DNA from: an uncultured Clostridium sp.
GTDB taxonomy: Bacteria; Bacillota_A; Clostridia; TANB77; CAG-508
Assembly (NCBI GenBank): GCA_946491915.1
Contig: CAMLYR010000039.1
Span: forward strand, 1-12,615
Direction: 5' to 3'
DNA length: 12,615 nucleotides
Shown: in pieces, positions 1-6,098 of the stretch
Numbering within the stretch: the first letter of the stretch is position 1
How the letters are laid out: every line of letters begins with the position of its first letter
The notes under the pieces: model-generated
Databases searched by the model: none
What the model was told of the DNA's origin: nothing
The model's input: only the letters and a program-made list of their open reading frames with translations
Translations under genes and position numbers: made by a program

Positions 1-525
1 GAAAATATTAAATGGTTTATAGAAGTTTTTATTATGACTTTTATACTATCTATTGTATTTTCATATATATCAACAAATGGCGTGTCAAATTTAAGCTTAA
101 TACCAGCTATCCTTATCTTAGTAGTTGTTATCTTAGTAGGTATTATATTTGACATTGTAGGTGTAGCAGTGACGGTTGCGGACGAGCATGAATTTCATGC
201 AAAAGCAACGAAGAAAGTAAAAGGTTCAAAAGATTCTATTAAATTAATTAGAAATGCACCTAGGGTTGCTAATATATGTGCAGATGTTATTGGTGACATT
301 TGTGGAGTATTAAGTGGTGCGATAAGTGCATTAATTGCAGTAAAAATTACGAACCAATTTGGATTAGATTTTGATGTACAATTCTTATTAAGTGCTTTGG
401 TTTCAGCTTTAACAGTTGGAGGAAAGGCATTAGGAAAAACAGTTGCCAATAATAATTCAACTAGAATTGTTCATGCAGTTGGTATGGTATTTAATAAATT
501 TAGTAGAAAAAATAAAAAATCTTAG
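1..525 (+). CDS. Small integral membrane protein, 5' end missing (CorB-annotated-like family, function unknown)
   Basis: The frame is open from the first base of the window, so the true start lies upstream; the first in-window ATG is at 34 and has no convincing ribosome-binding site. Counting from that ATG (163 residues), hydrophobic segments lie at about residues 1-12, 22-50, 81-105 and 114-137, suggesting three or four membrane passes. A charged stretch at about 50-78 (ADEHEFHAKATKK, then LIRNAPRV) separates the two halves, and the C-terminus is basic. The pattern GIIFDIVGVAVTVADE...HA, followed by NAPRVANICADVIGDICG, resembles small clostridial proteins that databases sometimes label as CorB-like Mg/Co transporters. 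That is recalled, not searched, and the label is weak even for that family. The stop codon lies inside the stem of the downstream terminator. I do not assign a function. Confidence 0.75.
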   Translation, partial: ENIKWFIEVFIMTFILSIVFSYISTNGVSNLSLIPAILILVVVILVGIIFDIVGVAVTVADEHEFHAKATKKVKGSKDSIKLIRNAPRVANICADVIGDICGVLSGAISALIAVKITNQFGLDFDVQFLLSALVSALTVGGKALGKTVANNNSTRIVHAVGMVFNKFSRKNKKS

Positions 526-550
526 AGGTTAACAAGCTCTAAGATTTTTT
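514..550 (+). terminator. Intrinsic terminator overlapping the stop codon of the membrane protein gene
   Basis: AAAAAATCTTAGAG (514-527) pairs perfectly over 14 bp with CTCTAAGATTTTTT (537-550) around a 9-base loop. The T-run forms the 3' side of the stem. The TAG stop (523-525) lies in the left arm, so terminating ribosomes would cover the hairpin. The A-run opposite makes it potentially bidirectional, so it could also stop transcripts from the converging Rpn gene. Confidence 0.75.
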
Positions 551-580
551 GTTGAATAGAAAAAAGCAATTTTTCGCGTC

Positions 581-667
581 GACAAATCTTTACGCTTCTT
601 CGAGAAATTAAATATATATAGTTAAATTAGAAAAGTAGAGAAAAATTCTCGTGAAGCGAGATTTGTC
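581..667. repeat. Imperfect inverted repeat between convergent genes
   Basis: The left arm (581-606) and right arm (646-667) pair in three blocks: GACAAATCT with AGATTTGTC, CGCTTC with GAAGCG, and CGAGAA with TTCTCG. This gives 21 base pairs with two small bulges and a 39-base AT-rich loop. It ends 14 bases past the stop of the minus-strand Rpn gene and is richer in CG steps than its surroundings. It may be a decayed miniature inverted-repeat element or a transcript-end structure. There is no T-run immediately after the stem on either strand, so it is not a textbook terminator. Confidence 0.55.
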
Positions 668-681
668 ACTGTTATTGTAAT

Positions 682-1602
682 TTATAAAGATTTAATTTCT
701 TTGACTGATAAATTTGTTATTTCTTGTATTAGTTCAATAGCAAGTCCTTTATCTTTCATTTTTTTTGCAATTTCTTTTTTTTCTTCAGCCTTCCCTTTAG
801 CCTTTCCTTCAGCCCTTCCTTCAGCTCTTCCTTCAGCTAAGCCTTTTCTTCTAGCCTCATTCATTTCTGTATTATAGGTTAATCTACTTCTTTCCCTAAT
901 TTCGTATAATTCTCTTTCGTATTCATCTGCACTCATTTCTTTTAGTTGCTTAACAGCTTCTTTGATTTCTTCATTCTCGTCTTTACATTCATTCATCATT
1001 TTTTGATCGCCCCCAATTACATATAACCATTTTTCCAATAAATCTGCTACTTTTGGTTTCTTTTTCTTAAATTTTGGTAATTCTATTATATAATATTTAC
1101 ACATTTTTGTTAAGTACTTATCTTCTTTTTTATACCCCATATCTACATATCGAATTTCTTCTGTTTCTTCATATTTTAACATTGCCAAACTTAAGTATGC
1201 ATTTCTTTTTAGAACATTATCATTTAATATGCAAATCACGATTGTATCCTTCGCCTTATTATATTCTTCTGAAACTTTAATATCTCCTGCTATTAATTTG
1301 GCATTATAGACAACCAATCTTCTGTCAATTGCAGTCGTATTACCTACTTGCATCTCAATATCGATAATGGTACTTTCATTAATTTCTGCTCTTATATCTA
1401 ATATGCTTAATTTTTCATCCATTGTTTCTTTTGGGATTTCTGGATTTTTTATCTCAATCTTTTGTATATGAATTTTTAATATTGCCTCTAAAAGACTTTT
1501 TAAAATTCTTTCGTTTCCACCTTTTCCAAAGATTCTTTTAAAGACATAATCATTTGATAAAGGTAACATGTCCACTTCTTTTAAGTTTTTTAATTGATTC
1601 AA
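682..1602 (-). CDS. Rpn family recombination-promoting nuclease / putative transposase (PD-(D/E)XK)
   Basis: The product has 306 residues from a TTG start at 1602. That start is chosen because AAAGGAG (1617 down to 1611) sits 8 bases upstream; the earlier in-frame ATG at 1620 and TTG at 1647 lack such a site. The N-terminus carries the family signature LPLSNDYVFKRIFGK (residues 13-27). The nuclease core follows: D69 in LDI, then IDIEMQ with E83 and Q85 (E-x-Q in place of E-x-K), then DRRLVVYNAKL (93-103). The C-terminal third is charged and contains tandem AEGR/AEGK units (256-275) before a helical tail. Family members are DNA nucleases reported to promote RecA-independent recombination, and their genes are often mobile and multicopy. 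The gene appears full length and intact. I see no strong promoter upstream and no partner gene. Confidence 0.88.
   Translation of the reverse strand: MNQLKNLKEVDMLPLSNDYVFKRIFGKGGNERILKSLLEAILKIHIQKIEIKNPEIPKETMDEKLSILDIRAEINESTIIDIEMQVGNTTAIDRRLVVYNAKLIAGDIKVSEEYNKAKDTIVICILNDNVLKRNAYLSLAMLKYEETEEIRYVDMGYKKEDKYLTKMCKYYIIELPKFKKKKPKVADLLEKWLYVIGGDQKMMNECKDENEEIKEAVKQLKEMSADEYERELYEIRERSRLTYNTEMNEARRKGLAEGRAEGRAEGKAKGKAEEKKEIAKKMKDKGLAIELIQEITNLSVKEIKSL
778..837. repeat. Five 12-base tandem units in the Rpn gene
   Basis: On the minus strand the units are GCTGAAGGAAGA, GCTGAAGGAAGG, GCTGAAGGAAAG, GCTAAAGGGAAG and GCTGAAGAAAAA, encoding AEGR AEGR AEGK AKGK AEEK. The units nearest the 5' end of the gene are most alike and they decay toward the 3' end. 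Because the unit is a multiple of three, copy-number change keeps the frame. Such repeats before the C-terminal tail are common in this family. Confidence 0.85.
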
Positions 1603-1920
1603 TAGAATTTCTCCTTTCATTTTAACAAATTGATTTTGGTTATACAATATAAAAGGTTATTACATAAAAATGATTAGTATTTAAAAATAAATGTAATAAA
1701 TGGCACTGATTATTTAATTTTCATTAAATGAAATGTAAGATAAAAATAATGAAATAAATCTTAAAATAAAATTCACATGGATATTAGGATAAAATAATTA
1801 ATGACAAGAAATATATGGAAGTAAAGTTTTAAATGATAAAATAGATAAATAATTTTTGCATAAATAATTTCAATATATAATATGTTAAACAAACAAACTA
1901 GAATAAATATATAAACTAAA

Positions 1921-2068
1921 ATGAATATAAAAAAATATTCTGAAAAATATAACCAAAATCTTATGTTAACACTATATCATGAATATTGATACTTGGCAAG
2001 TGTTATAAAAATATTTTCATAAAAATAATACAACTTTATGTAAAAGAAGATATTCGAAAATAAGAAAA
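1921..2068 (+). pseudogene. Possible decayed IS3-type OrfA fragment
   Basis: From ATG 1921 the reading gives NIKKYSEKYNQNLMLTLYHE, then a stop (TGA), then YLASVIKIFS in the same frame. A +1 frame from 2027 then gives NTTLCKRRYSKIRK. Read together these resemble the helix-turn-helix start of IS3/IS911-type OrfA proteins: a K-Y-S-E-E-F-K-like opening, an L-Y-H-E motif, an S-L-A-like helix, and a T-T-L-Y-K-W-like recognition helix. At least one stop and one frameshift would be needed, and no inverted-repeat ends are visible. This is recognition by eye of a degenerate sequence in AT-rich DNA, so chance similarity is a real alternative. Confidence 0.28.
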
Positions 2069-2070
2069 AC

Positions 2071-2099
2071 TTGAATACAACTAAAAAATATAATAAAAT
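2071..2099 (+). promoter_or_regulatory. Candidate sigma-A promoter of the SDR gene
   Basis: TTGAAT (2071-2076) and TAAAAT (2094-2099) are separated by 17 bases and lie about 40 bases before the SDR start. A better-looking TATAAT at 2089-2094 is only 12 bases from the same -35 and so does not pair with it. In DNA this AT-rich the match is suggestive only. Confidence 0.35.
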
Positions 2100-2138
2100 A
2101 GGAAAAAATACGAATAATAAAATATAAGAGGTAAATAT

Positions 2139-2897
2139 ATGAAAATTTTAATTACAGGGGCATCATCAGGAATTGGAAAAGATATGGCAAAAATAATGGC
2201 TAAAAAAGCGGATGAATTAGTGTTAGTAGCAAGAAATATCGAAAAGTTAGAAGAAATCAAAAAAGAATTAGAAAAAGATGCGAAAATAGAAATCATATCT
2301 AAAGACTTAAGTATAGAAGAAAACTGTAAAGAAATCCACAATCAGGTACAAAATGTGGATATCTTAATCAATAATGCAGGATTTGGAGATTGTGGAAATT
2401 TTACAAAAACGAGTTTAGAAAAAGATATCAATATGATAAAAACAAATATTATTGCTTATCACATATTAACAAAGCTATATTTAACAGATATGAAAGAAAA
2501 AAATAGTGGAAAAATCTTAAATGTGGCATCTATTGCAGGATTTATGCCTGGACCATTAATGGCAACCTATTATGCAACAAAAAATTATGTGGTGAAATTA
2601 TCAGAAGCCATTCGAGAAGAACTAAAAAAAGAGCATTCCAAGGTACAAATTAGTATATTATGTCCTGGACCAGTGGAAACGAATTTTAATAAAGTAGCCA
2701 ATGTGGATTTTCATTTACGAGAAGCCAATAGTATGGATGTAGCAAAATATGCAATCCGAAAATTAGAAAAAGGTAAATTTTATATTGTTCCAGGAATCGA
2801 TGTGAAAATTGCAAGATTTGGAGCAAAAATATTGCCAACCAACATTATCAGCAAATTTGCATATATGGCACAAAAAAGAAAACTAGGTGGAGAATAA
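2139..2897 (+). CDS. Short-chain dehydrogenase/reductase (classical SDR, NAD(P)-dependent oxidoreductase)
   Basis: The 252-residue length is typical of classical SDRs. The ATG is preceded by AAGAGG (2126-2131) at 7 bases. The Rossmann dinucleotide motif TGASSGIG is at residues 6-13, the acidic KDLS position at 55-58, and NNAG at 78-81. The catalytic set is complete: N103, S131 (in NVASIAG), Y144 and K148 (YYATK). PGPVETNF follows at about 176-183 and would close over the cofactor. R33 after the second strand (VLVARN) favours NADP(H) over NAD(H), by analogy with the family. It resembles the DltE/YqjQ-like group annotated only as SDR oxidoreductase, and the substrate cannot be read from sequence. 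The gene stands alone: upstream is the gap, and downstream the stop codon abuts the hairpin of a truncated insertion sequence. Confidence 0.93.
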   Translation: MKILITGASSGIGKDMAKIMAKKADELVLVARNIEKLEEIKKELEKDAKIEIISKDLSIEENCKEIHNQVQNVDILINNAGFGDCGNFTKTSLEKDINMIKTNIIAYHILTKLYLTDMKEKNSGKILNVASIAGFMPGPLMATYYATKNYVVKLSEAIREELKKEHSKVQISILCPGPVETNFNKVANVDFHLREANSMDVAKYAIRKLEKGKFYIVPGIDVKIARFGAKILPTNIISKFAYMAQKRKLGGE

Positions 2898-2899
2898 AG

Positions 2900-2948
2900 T
2901 GAACCCAAAATGTTAGACAAAAAAGTTTAACATTTTGGGTTCATTTTT
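2900..2948 (+). terminator. Hairpin serving as SDR terminator, derived from an IS end
   Basis: TGAACCCAAAATGTTA (2900-2915) and TAACATTTTGGGTTCA (2928-2943) form a perfect 16-bp stem with a 12-base loop, followed by TTTTT (2944-2948). G-U and A-U pairs extend it outward to 2896-2947. It begins two bases after the SDR stop codon and has the form of an intrinsic terminator. The same sequence is the left end of the insertion remnant, so the terminator function appears to have been brought by the element. Confidence 0.7.
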
Positions 2949-3002
2949 ATGAGTAAATATTCAAGTGAATTTAAATTAGAGGTTGTTCAGTATTATCTTG
3001 AC
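2949..3002 (+). pseudogene. Truncated IS3-type transposase OrfA, first 17-18 codons
   Basis: The reading from ATG 2949 is MSKYSSEFKLEVVQYYLD. This matches the start of IS3/IS150-type OrfA helix-turn-helix proteins, which usually continue with a glycine-containing turn and a second helix. Here the frame runs on to 3182, but residues after position 18 are unrelated to a transposase and are antisense to the end of the dehydrogenase gene. The fragment keeps about a tenth of a typical OrfA and lacks any catalytic domain, so it cannot be functional. There is no ribosome-binding site, because the hairpin's T-run sits directly upstream. Confidence 0.72.
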
Positions 3003-3040
3003 CTAATATGGAATTTTTCTGTATACAATAAGTTATGTTT

Positions 3041-3928
3041 TTATAAATTCCCAATAGCTGTTTTAATAACTTGTATAGAATGTTCTAATTTTAATTTTTC
3101 ACTATTTTCTAAATCAAGTGTATTAGACTTTTCAATACCATCTTTTCCAATAATAGAAGGTGTACTTATAAAAATACCATAATCTTCAAGATAAGAGCAT
3201 ACAGGAAAACAAACTTTTTCATCAAAAATAATCGCTCTGGTAATTCTACTCAAAGCAGAGGCAATTCCATATGCAGTAAAACCCTGTGATTTTGAAACAT
3301 CAAACCCTACTTTTTTAACTTTATTTTCAATATCTATCATTTCTGATTCAGGTAATTTTTCTACATTTACAGTAGACCAAGGAATAAATTGACTATCTCC
3401 ATGCTCACCAAGAACAAGTCCAGTCATTTCTGTAATTGGTTTATGATATTTTTCTGATAAAACATAGTGCAATCTAGCAGTATCTAAAAGTGTTCCAGAA
3501 CCAATTACCTTTTGAGGATTACAATTTGCATATTTCCATGTTACATAAGTCATAACATCTAAAGGATTTGTTGCGATTAAATAAATTCCAGAAAAATTGG
3601 TTTTATTGATTTCAGAAACAATACTTTTTATAATTGTATTTGCCTTATGCAAGTCTTCCATTCTAGAACTTTTTAATGCTGATTGACTAGGACCAGCTGT
3701 TATACAAATAATATCAGCATCTTGACAATCAGAATAATTACCTAAGACAACTTTTGTCGAAGTATTTAAATTATAGACACTATGATTTAAGTCAGCAACT
3801 TTACCTGATAATTTCTCTTTATCAATATCAATTAATATCAATTCTTTTATATCTAAACATTGATTCAATACAGAATAGGCATATGCCATTCCTACATTTC
3901 CACAACCAATAATGACAAGTTTATTCAA
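3041..3928 (-). CDS. ldh: L-lactate dehydrogenase-like protein (lactate/malate dehydrogenase family)
   Basis: The product has 295 residues from TTG at 3928. AGGAGGT (3942 down to 3936) is only one base from the ATG at 3934 but well spaced (AGGAGG, then 8 bases) for the TTG two codons later, so TTG is preferred. Numbered from there, the NAD motif GCGNVG is at 8-13 with D34 for the ribose. NP at 121-122, D149 and R152 (in SGTLLDTARL), H176 (GEHGD) and T218 (FTAYGIA) form the usual catalytic and substrate set. Q82 and R89 align with the LDH specificity glutamine and the mobile-loop arginine, favouring pyruvate/lactate over malate. The loop itself, QSALKSSRMED, departs from the canonical QKPGETRLDL and is one residue longer, so a related 2-oxoacid is possible. 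The gene is convergent with the IS remnant and divergent from dinB. Confidence 0.85.
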   Translation of the reverse strand: MNKLVIIGCGNVGMAYAYSVLNQCLDIKELILIDIDKEKLSGKVADLNHSVYNLNTSTKVVLGNYSDCQDADIICITAGPSQSALKSSRMEDLHKANTIIKSIVSEINKTNFSGIYLIATNPLDVMTYVTWKYANCNPQKVIGSGTLLDTARLHYVLSEKYHKPITEMTGLVLGEHGDSQFIPWSTVNVEKLPESEMIDIENKVKKVGFDVSKSQGFTAYGIASALSRITRAIIFDEKVCFPVCSYLEDYGIFISTPSIIGKDGIEKSNTLDLENSEKLKLEHSIQVIKTAIGNL

Positions 3929-4035
3929 AATCATTACCTCCTATGTATCTTATAAAATTTTATCAATTACGTTTATCAAAAATATTATATACCCAAATGT
4001 ATAAAAATAAAAGTAAAAAATATAAAAATAAAAGA

Positions 4036-4064
4036 TTGACAAAACCAAACATACATTCTATAAT
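4036..4064 (+). promoter_or_regulatory. Perfect consensus promoter of dinB
   Basis: TTGACA (4036-4041), a 17-base spacer and TATAAT (4059-4064) match the sigma-70/sigma-A consensus at all twelve positions. The start codon at 4080 is only 15 bases past the -10 box, so initiation about 7 bases downstream would give a leader of roughly 8-9 bases. That leader carries only a weak Shine-Dalgarno (GGTGAT). Confidence 0.85.
4046..4059 (+). promoter_or_regulatory. Candidate degenerate LexA/SOS operator in the dinB promoter spacer
   Basis: CAAACATACATTCT resembles the Gram-positive SOS box CGAACRNRYGTTYG, agreeing at 10 of 13 informative positions. The mismatches fall at the three G positions (2, 10 and 14). 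It lies between the -35 and -10 boxes, where a bound repressor would block polymerase. DinB-type genes are LexA-controlled in many bacteria. The loss of dyad G residues makes this weak. Confidence 0.3.
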
Positions 4065-4079
4065 TTAGTTGGTGATGAT

Positions 4080-5303
4080 ATGGAACGTCAGATATTACAT
4101 GTAGATGTGAATAATGCTTTTTTAAGTTGGACAGCATTAGACATGTTAAAAAATGGGAGTGAACTGGATATAAGAGAAATACCAGCTGTTATTGGAGGAG
4201 ATGAATCTAAAAGATCAGGAATTGTTTTGGCTAAAAGTATGAAAGCAAAAGAATGTGGTGTAAAAACAGCTGAAACGATTTATCAAGCAAGAATAAAATG
4301 TCCAGGACTAAAAGTATTTCCATCAAATTTTAAGATATATAGACACTATTCTAATCAGCTATATCAATTGTTATTAGAATATACAGATAAAATAGAAAGA
4401 TTTAGTATTGACGAATGTTTTTTGGATATGACACATTATCTAATGAATGATACGTTATTAAATAAAGGAAAAGAAATTAATCAAAGAGTAAAAGAAGAAT
4501 TGGGTTTTACAGTAAATGTAGGGGTAGCACATAATAAATTGTTAGCCAAAATGGCATCAGATTTTACAAAGCCAGATAGAGTGCATACGCTTTTTGAAAA
4601 TGAAATACCAAATAAAATGTGGACACTACCTGTTTCAGAATTATTTATGCTAGGAAAAAGGACAGTCCCTAAATTATATAATATGCAAATAAAAACCATT
4701 GGAGATTTGGCAAAAGCTAACAAGAAAATTTTACAAGAAAAGTTTGGAAAACATGGAACCATGATGTGGGAATATGCGAATGGAATTGATAATTCTGAAG
4801 TAAAATACCAAAAGGAAAAGCCAAAAGGAATTGGAAATTCTGTTACATTGCCAGAAGATATTTCGAATATAGACAAACTAGAAGAAATATTATTAGCTCT
4901 AACAGAACAAGTAACATATAGACTAAGAAAACAAAATATGCTGGCAAGAGTTGTTAATGTACAATTGAGAAATAAAGATTTTATCGATACTTCTCATCAA
5001 AGAAAATTATCAAATGCCACAGCAAGTACAAAAGAAATTTTTAGTTATGCAAAAGAATTATTGGAGCAAATGTATAGAAAGGGAACACCTATTAGATTGA
5101 TAGGAGTTAGAGTAGATGATTTAACAGATACAGAAGAAATGCAAATATCTTTGTTTCAAGATGAAGAAAAAAATGAAAAGCAAGAAAAACTAGATAAAGC
5201 AATTGATCAATTGAAAGAAAAATATGGATATAATTTTATAACAAGAGCAGGAAAAATGGGGGTAGAAGATTTTATAAAATTTAGAAAGGAAGATGAAATA
5301 TAG
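4080..5303 (+). CDS. dinB: DNA polymerase IV (Y-family translesion polymerase)
   Basis: The 407-residue protein fits Firmicutes DinB. The palm begins HVDVNNAFLSW with D9, and the catalytic pair D111-E112 lies in FSIDECFLDM. VGVAHNKLLAKMASDFTKP (148-166) is the conserved finger/palm segment, and a helix-hairpin-helix-like stretch occurs at about 188-213. The little-finger domain runs to about 350. QISLF at 355-359 matches the beta-clamp binding pentapeptide, followed by a charged linker and a conserved tail (YNFITRAGKMG). The enzyme copies past damaged template bases at low fidelity in the cytosol. It has VNNAF where E. coli DinB has MDAFF at the first metal-binding segment, as I recall for the clostridial subgroup. 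The start at 4080 is fixed by homology of the N-terminus; transcription should come from the consensus promoter just upstream. No clear terminator follows. Confidence 0.95.
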   Translation: MERQILHVDVNNAFLSWTALDMLKNGSELDIREIPAVIGGDESKRSGIVLAKSMKAKECGVKTAETIYQARIKCPGLKVFPSNFKIYRHYSNQLYQLLLEYTDKIERFSIDECFLDMTHYLMNDTLLNKGKEINQRVKEELGFTVNVGVAHNKLLAKMASDFTKPDRVHTLFENEIPNKMWTLPVSELFMLGKRTVPKLYNMQIKTIGDLAKANKKILQEKFGKHGTMMWEYANGIDNSEVKYQKEKPKGIGNSVTLPEDISNIDKLEEILLALTEQVTYRLRKQNMLARVVNVQLRNKDFIDTSHQRKLSNATASTKEIFSYAKELLEQMYRKGTPIRLIGVRVDDLTDTEEMQISLFQDEEKNEKQEKLDKAIDQLKEKYGYNFITRAGKMGVEDFIKFRKEDEI

Positions 5304-5386
5304 AATAACATAGGCCTCTAGAGATATTTATTGGACTGTGAATGGTAATAACCTATCTGAAATAATATAATCTTTTAGAAGAATTA

Positions 5387-5415
5387 TTGTTCATTAGACA
5401 AAAGTATGATATAGT
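5387..5415 (+). promoter_or_regulatory. Candidate extended -10 promoter for the MBL/DnaB-like operon
   Basis: TATAGT (5410-5415) is preceded by TG at 5407-5408, an extended -10 arrangement. A weak -35, TTGTTC (5387-5392), is 17 bases away. It lies 55 bases before the MBL hydrolase start. Read-through from dinB is also possible, since no terminator is seen at 5304-5386. Confidence 0.42.
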
Positions 5416-5470
5416 AACGATAAATAATGAATATTATATATATTCAAAAAATGTGATATGGAGGTAAAAT

Positions 5471-6088
5471 ATGGTAGAGGTATTATGTCATAGTAGTATA
5501 AAAATAACAGAAGATGTAATCATTTATATAGATCCATTTAAAATAAATAAAGAGTATCATGATGCTGATTATATATTTTTTACACATTCTCATTATGATC
5601 ATTTTTCACCAGAAGATATTGAAAAAGTAAAAAAACAAAATACAGTATTTATTGTTACAGAAGATATAAAAGAAAAAGCTGAAAATTTATTTAATAGAGA
5701 TAATGTTTTTGCAGTAGAACCAAATAAAAGTTATCATGTGCATGGACTAGATTTTAAAACAACATATGCATATAATGTCAATAAGGCATTTCACCCAAAA
5801 GAGAATAGATGGGTTGGATATATTATTGAGGTAAACCATAAAACATATTATATAGCAGGAGATACAGATAATATAGAGGAAATTCAAAATATAGAATGTG
5901 ATGAAGCATTCATACCAATTGGTGGAAACTATACAATGGATTATCAAGAAGCAGCTAAGTTAGCCAATACAATAAAAGCAAAAGTGATTATTCCAACGCA
6001 TTATGGAAGTATTGTGGGAGACAAGGAAGATGCAACAAAATTTAAAGAACTTGTGAAACATAAAGATGTAAAGATTTTAATAAAATAG
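5471..6088 (+). CDS. Metallo-beta-lactamase-fold metal-dependent hydrolase (UlaG/COG2220-like)
   Basis: The 205-residue protein starts at ATG 5471 behind GGAGG (5460-5464). The metal site is complete: THSHYDHF gives H39, H41, D43 and H44; H108 lies in the AFHPKENRWVGY segment; GDTD gives D131; and PTHYG gives H177. The short single-domain form, the early strand CHSSIKIT with IYIDPF (19-23), and GYIIEV...YYIAGDTD place it with the Zn-dependent hydrolases of the UlaG/UPF0173 type rather than with glyoxalase II or RNase J. It has no signal peptide, so it should be cytosolic. Its substrate cannot be inferred. The AGGAGG of the next gene overlaps its TAG stop, so it is almost certainly co-transcribed and possibly translationally coupled with the DnaB-like ATPase. 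Confidence 0.9.
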   Translation: MVEVLCHSSIKITEDVIIYIDPFKINKEYHDADYIFFTHSHYDHFSPEDIEKVKKQNTVFIVTEDIKEKAENLFNRDNVFAVEPNKSYHVHGLDFKTTYAYNVNKAFHPKENRWVGYIIEVNHKTYYIAGDTDNIEEIQNIECDEAFIPIGGNYTMDYQEAAKLANTIKAKVIIPTHYGSIVGDKEDATKFKELVKHKDVKILIK

Positions 6089-6098
6089 GAGGAAAAAA

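Larger units (their letters stand above)
1603..2138. other. AT-rich intergenic gap between divergent Rpn and SDR genes
   Basis: About 540 bases lie between the chosen Rpn start and the SDR start. I see no intact gene: short frames are broken by stops in all readings and none has a ribosome-binding site. The right part holds a candidate decayed transposase fragment and a candidate SDR promoter, listed separately. A nested inverted repeat occurs at 1967-2005: TAACACT with AGTGTTA outside, TATCA with TGATA inside, with unequal spacing. I could not tie it to a known operator. Confidence 0.5.
2900..3002 (+). mobile_element. Remnant of an IS3-family insertion sequence (left end only)
   Basis: The element begins TGAACCCAAAATGTTAGACA, which has the TG start and GTTAGAC core recalled for IS150-type ends of the IS3 family. 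It continues through a hairpin into the first codons of OrfA. Recognisable similarity stops near 3002, 38 bases before the convergent dehydrogenase's stop codon. No OrfB, no right end and no target-site duplication are visible, so most of the element has been deleted. The flanking genes appear intact. Confidence 0.7.

Noticed and set aside
778..837. Tandem 12-base units as a CRISPR or satellite array
   Set aside because: The units are contiguous without spacers, in frame, and encode the usual AEGR/AEGK linker of the Rpn family.
1967..2005. Nested inverted repeat (TAACACT/AGTGTTA with TATCA/TGATA inside) as an operator or riboswitch
   Set aside because: The two levels are unequally spaced, the arms are short and AT-rich, and it lies more than 130 bases before the SDR start with no matching known motif.
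2071..2094. TTGAAT with TATAAT as the SDR promoter
   Set aside because: The spacing is 12 bases, far from the 16-18 required; the 17-base alternative was listed instead.
3003..3182. Continuation of the reading frame after the OrfA fragment
   Set aside because: It runs antisense through the conserved end of the dehydrogenase gene and loses all transposase similarity after about residue 18.
3960..3985. Direct TTGATAAA repeats upstream of ldh (minus strand) as a Rex redox-regulator site
   Set aside because: Rex operators are inverted TTGTTAA/TTAACAA-type dyads; here the repeats are direct and do not match.
4481..4876. A 131-codon minus-strand frame inside dinB
   Set aside because: It is antisense to conserved DinB sequence, with no start signal and no family resemblance.
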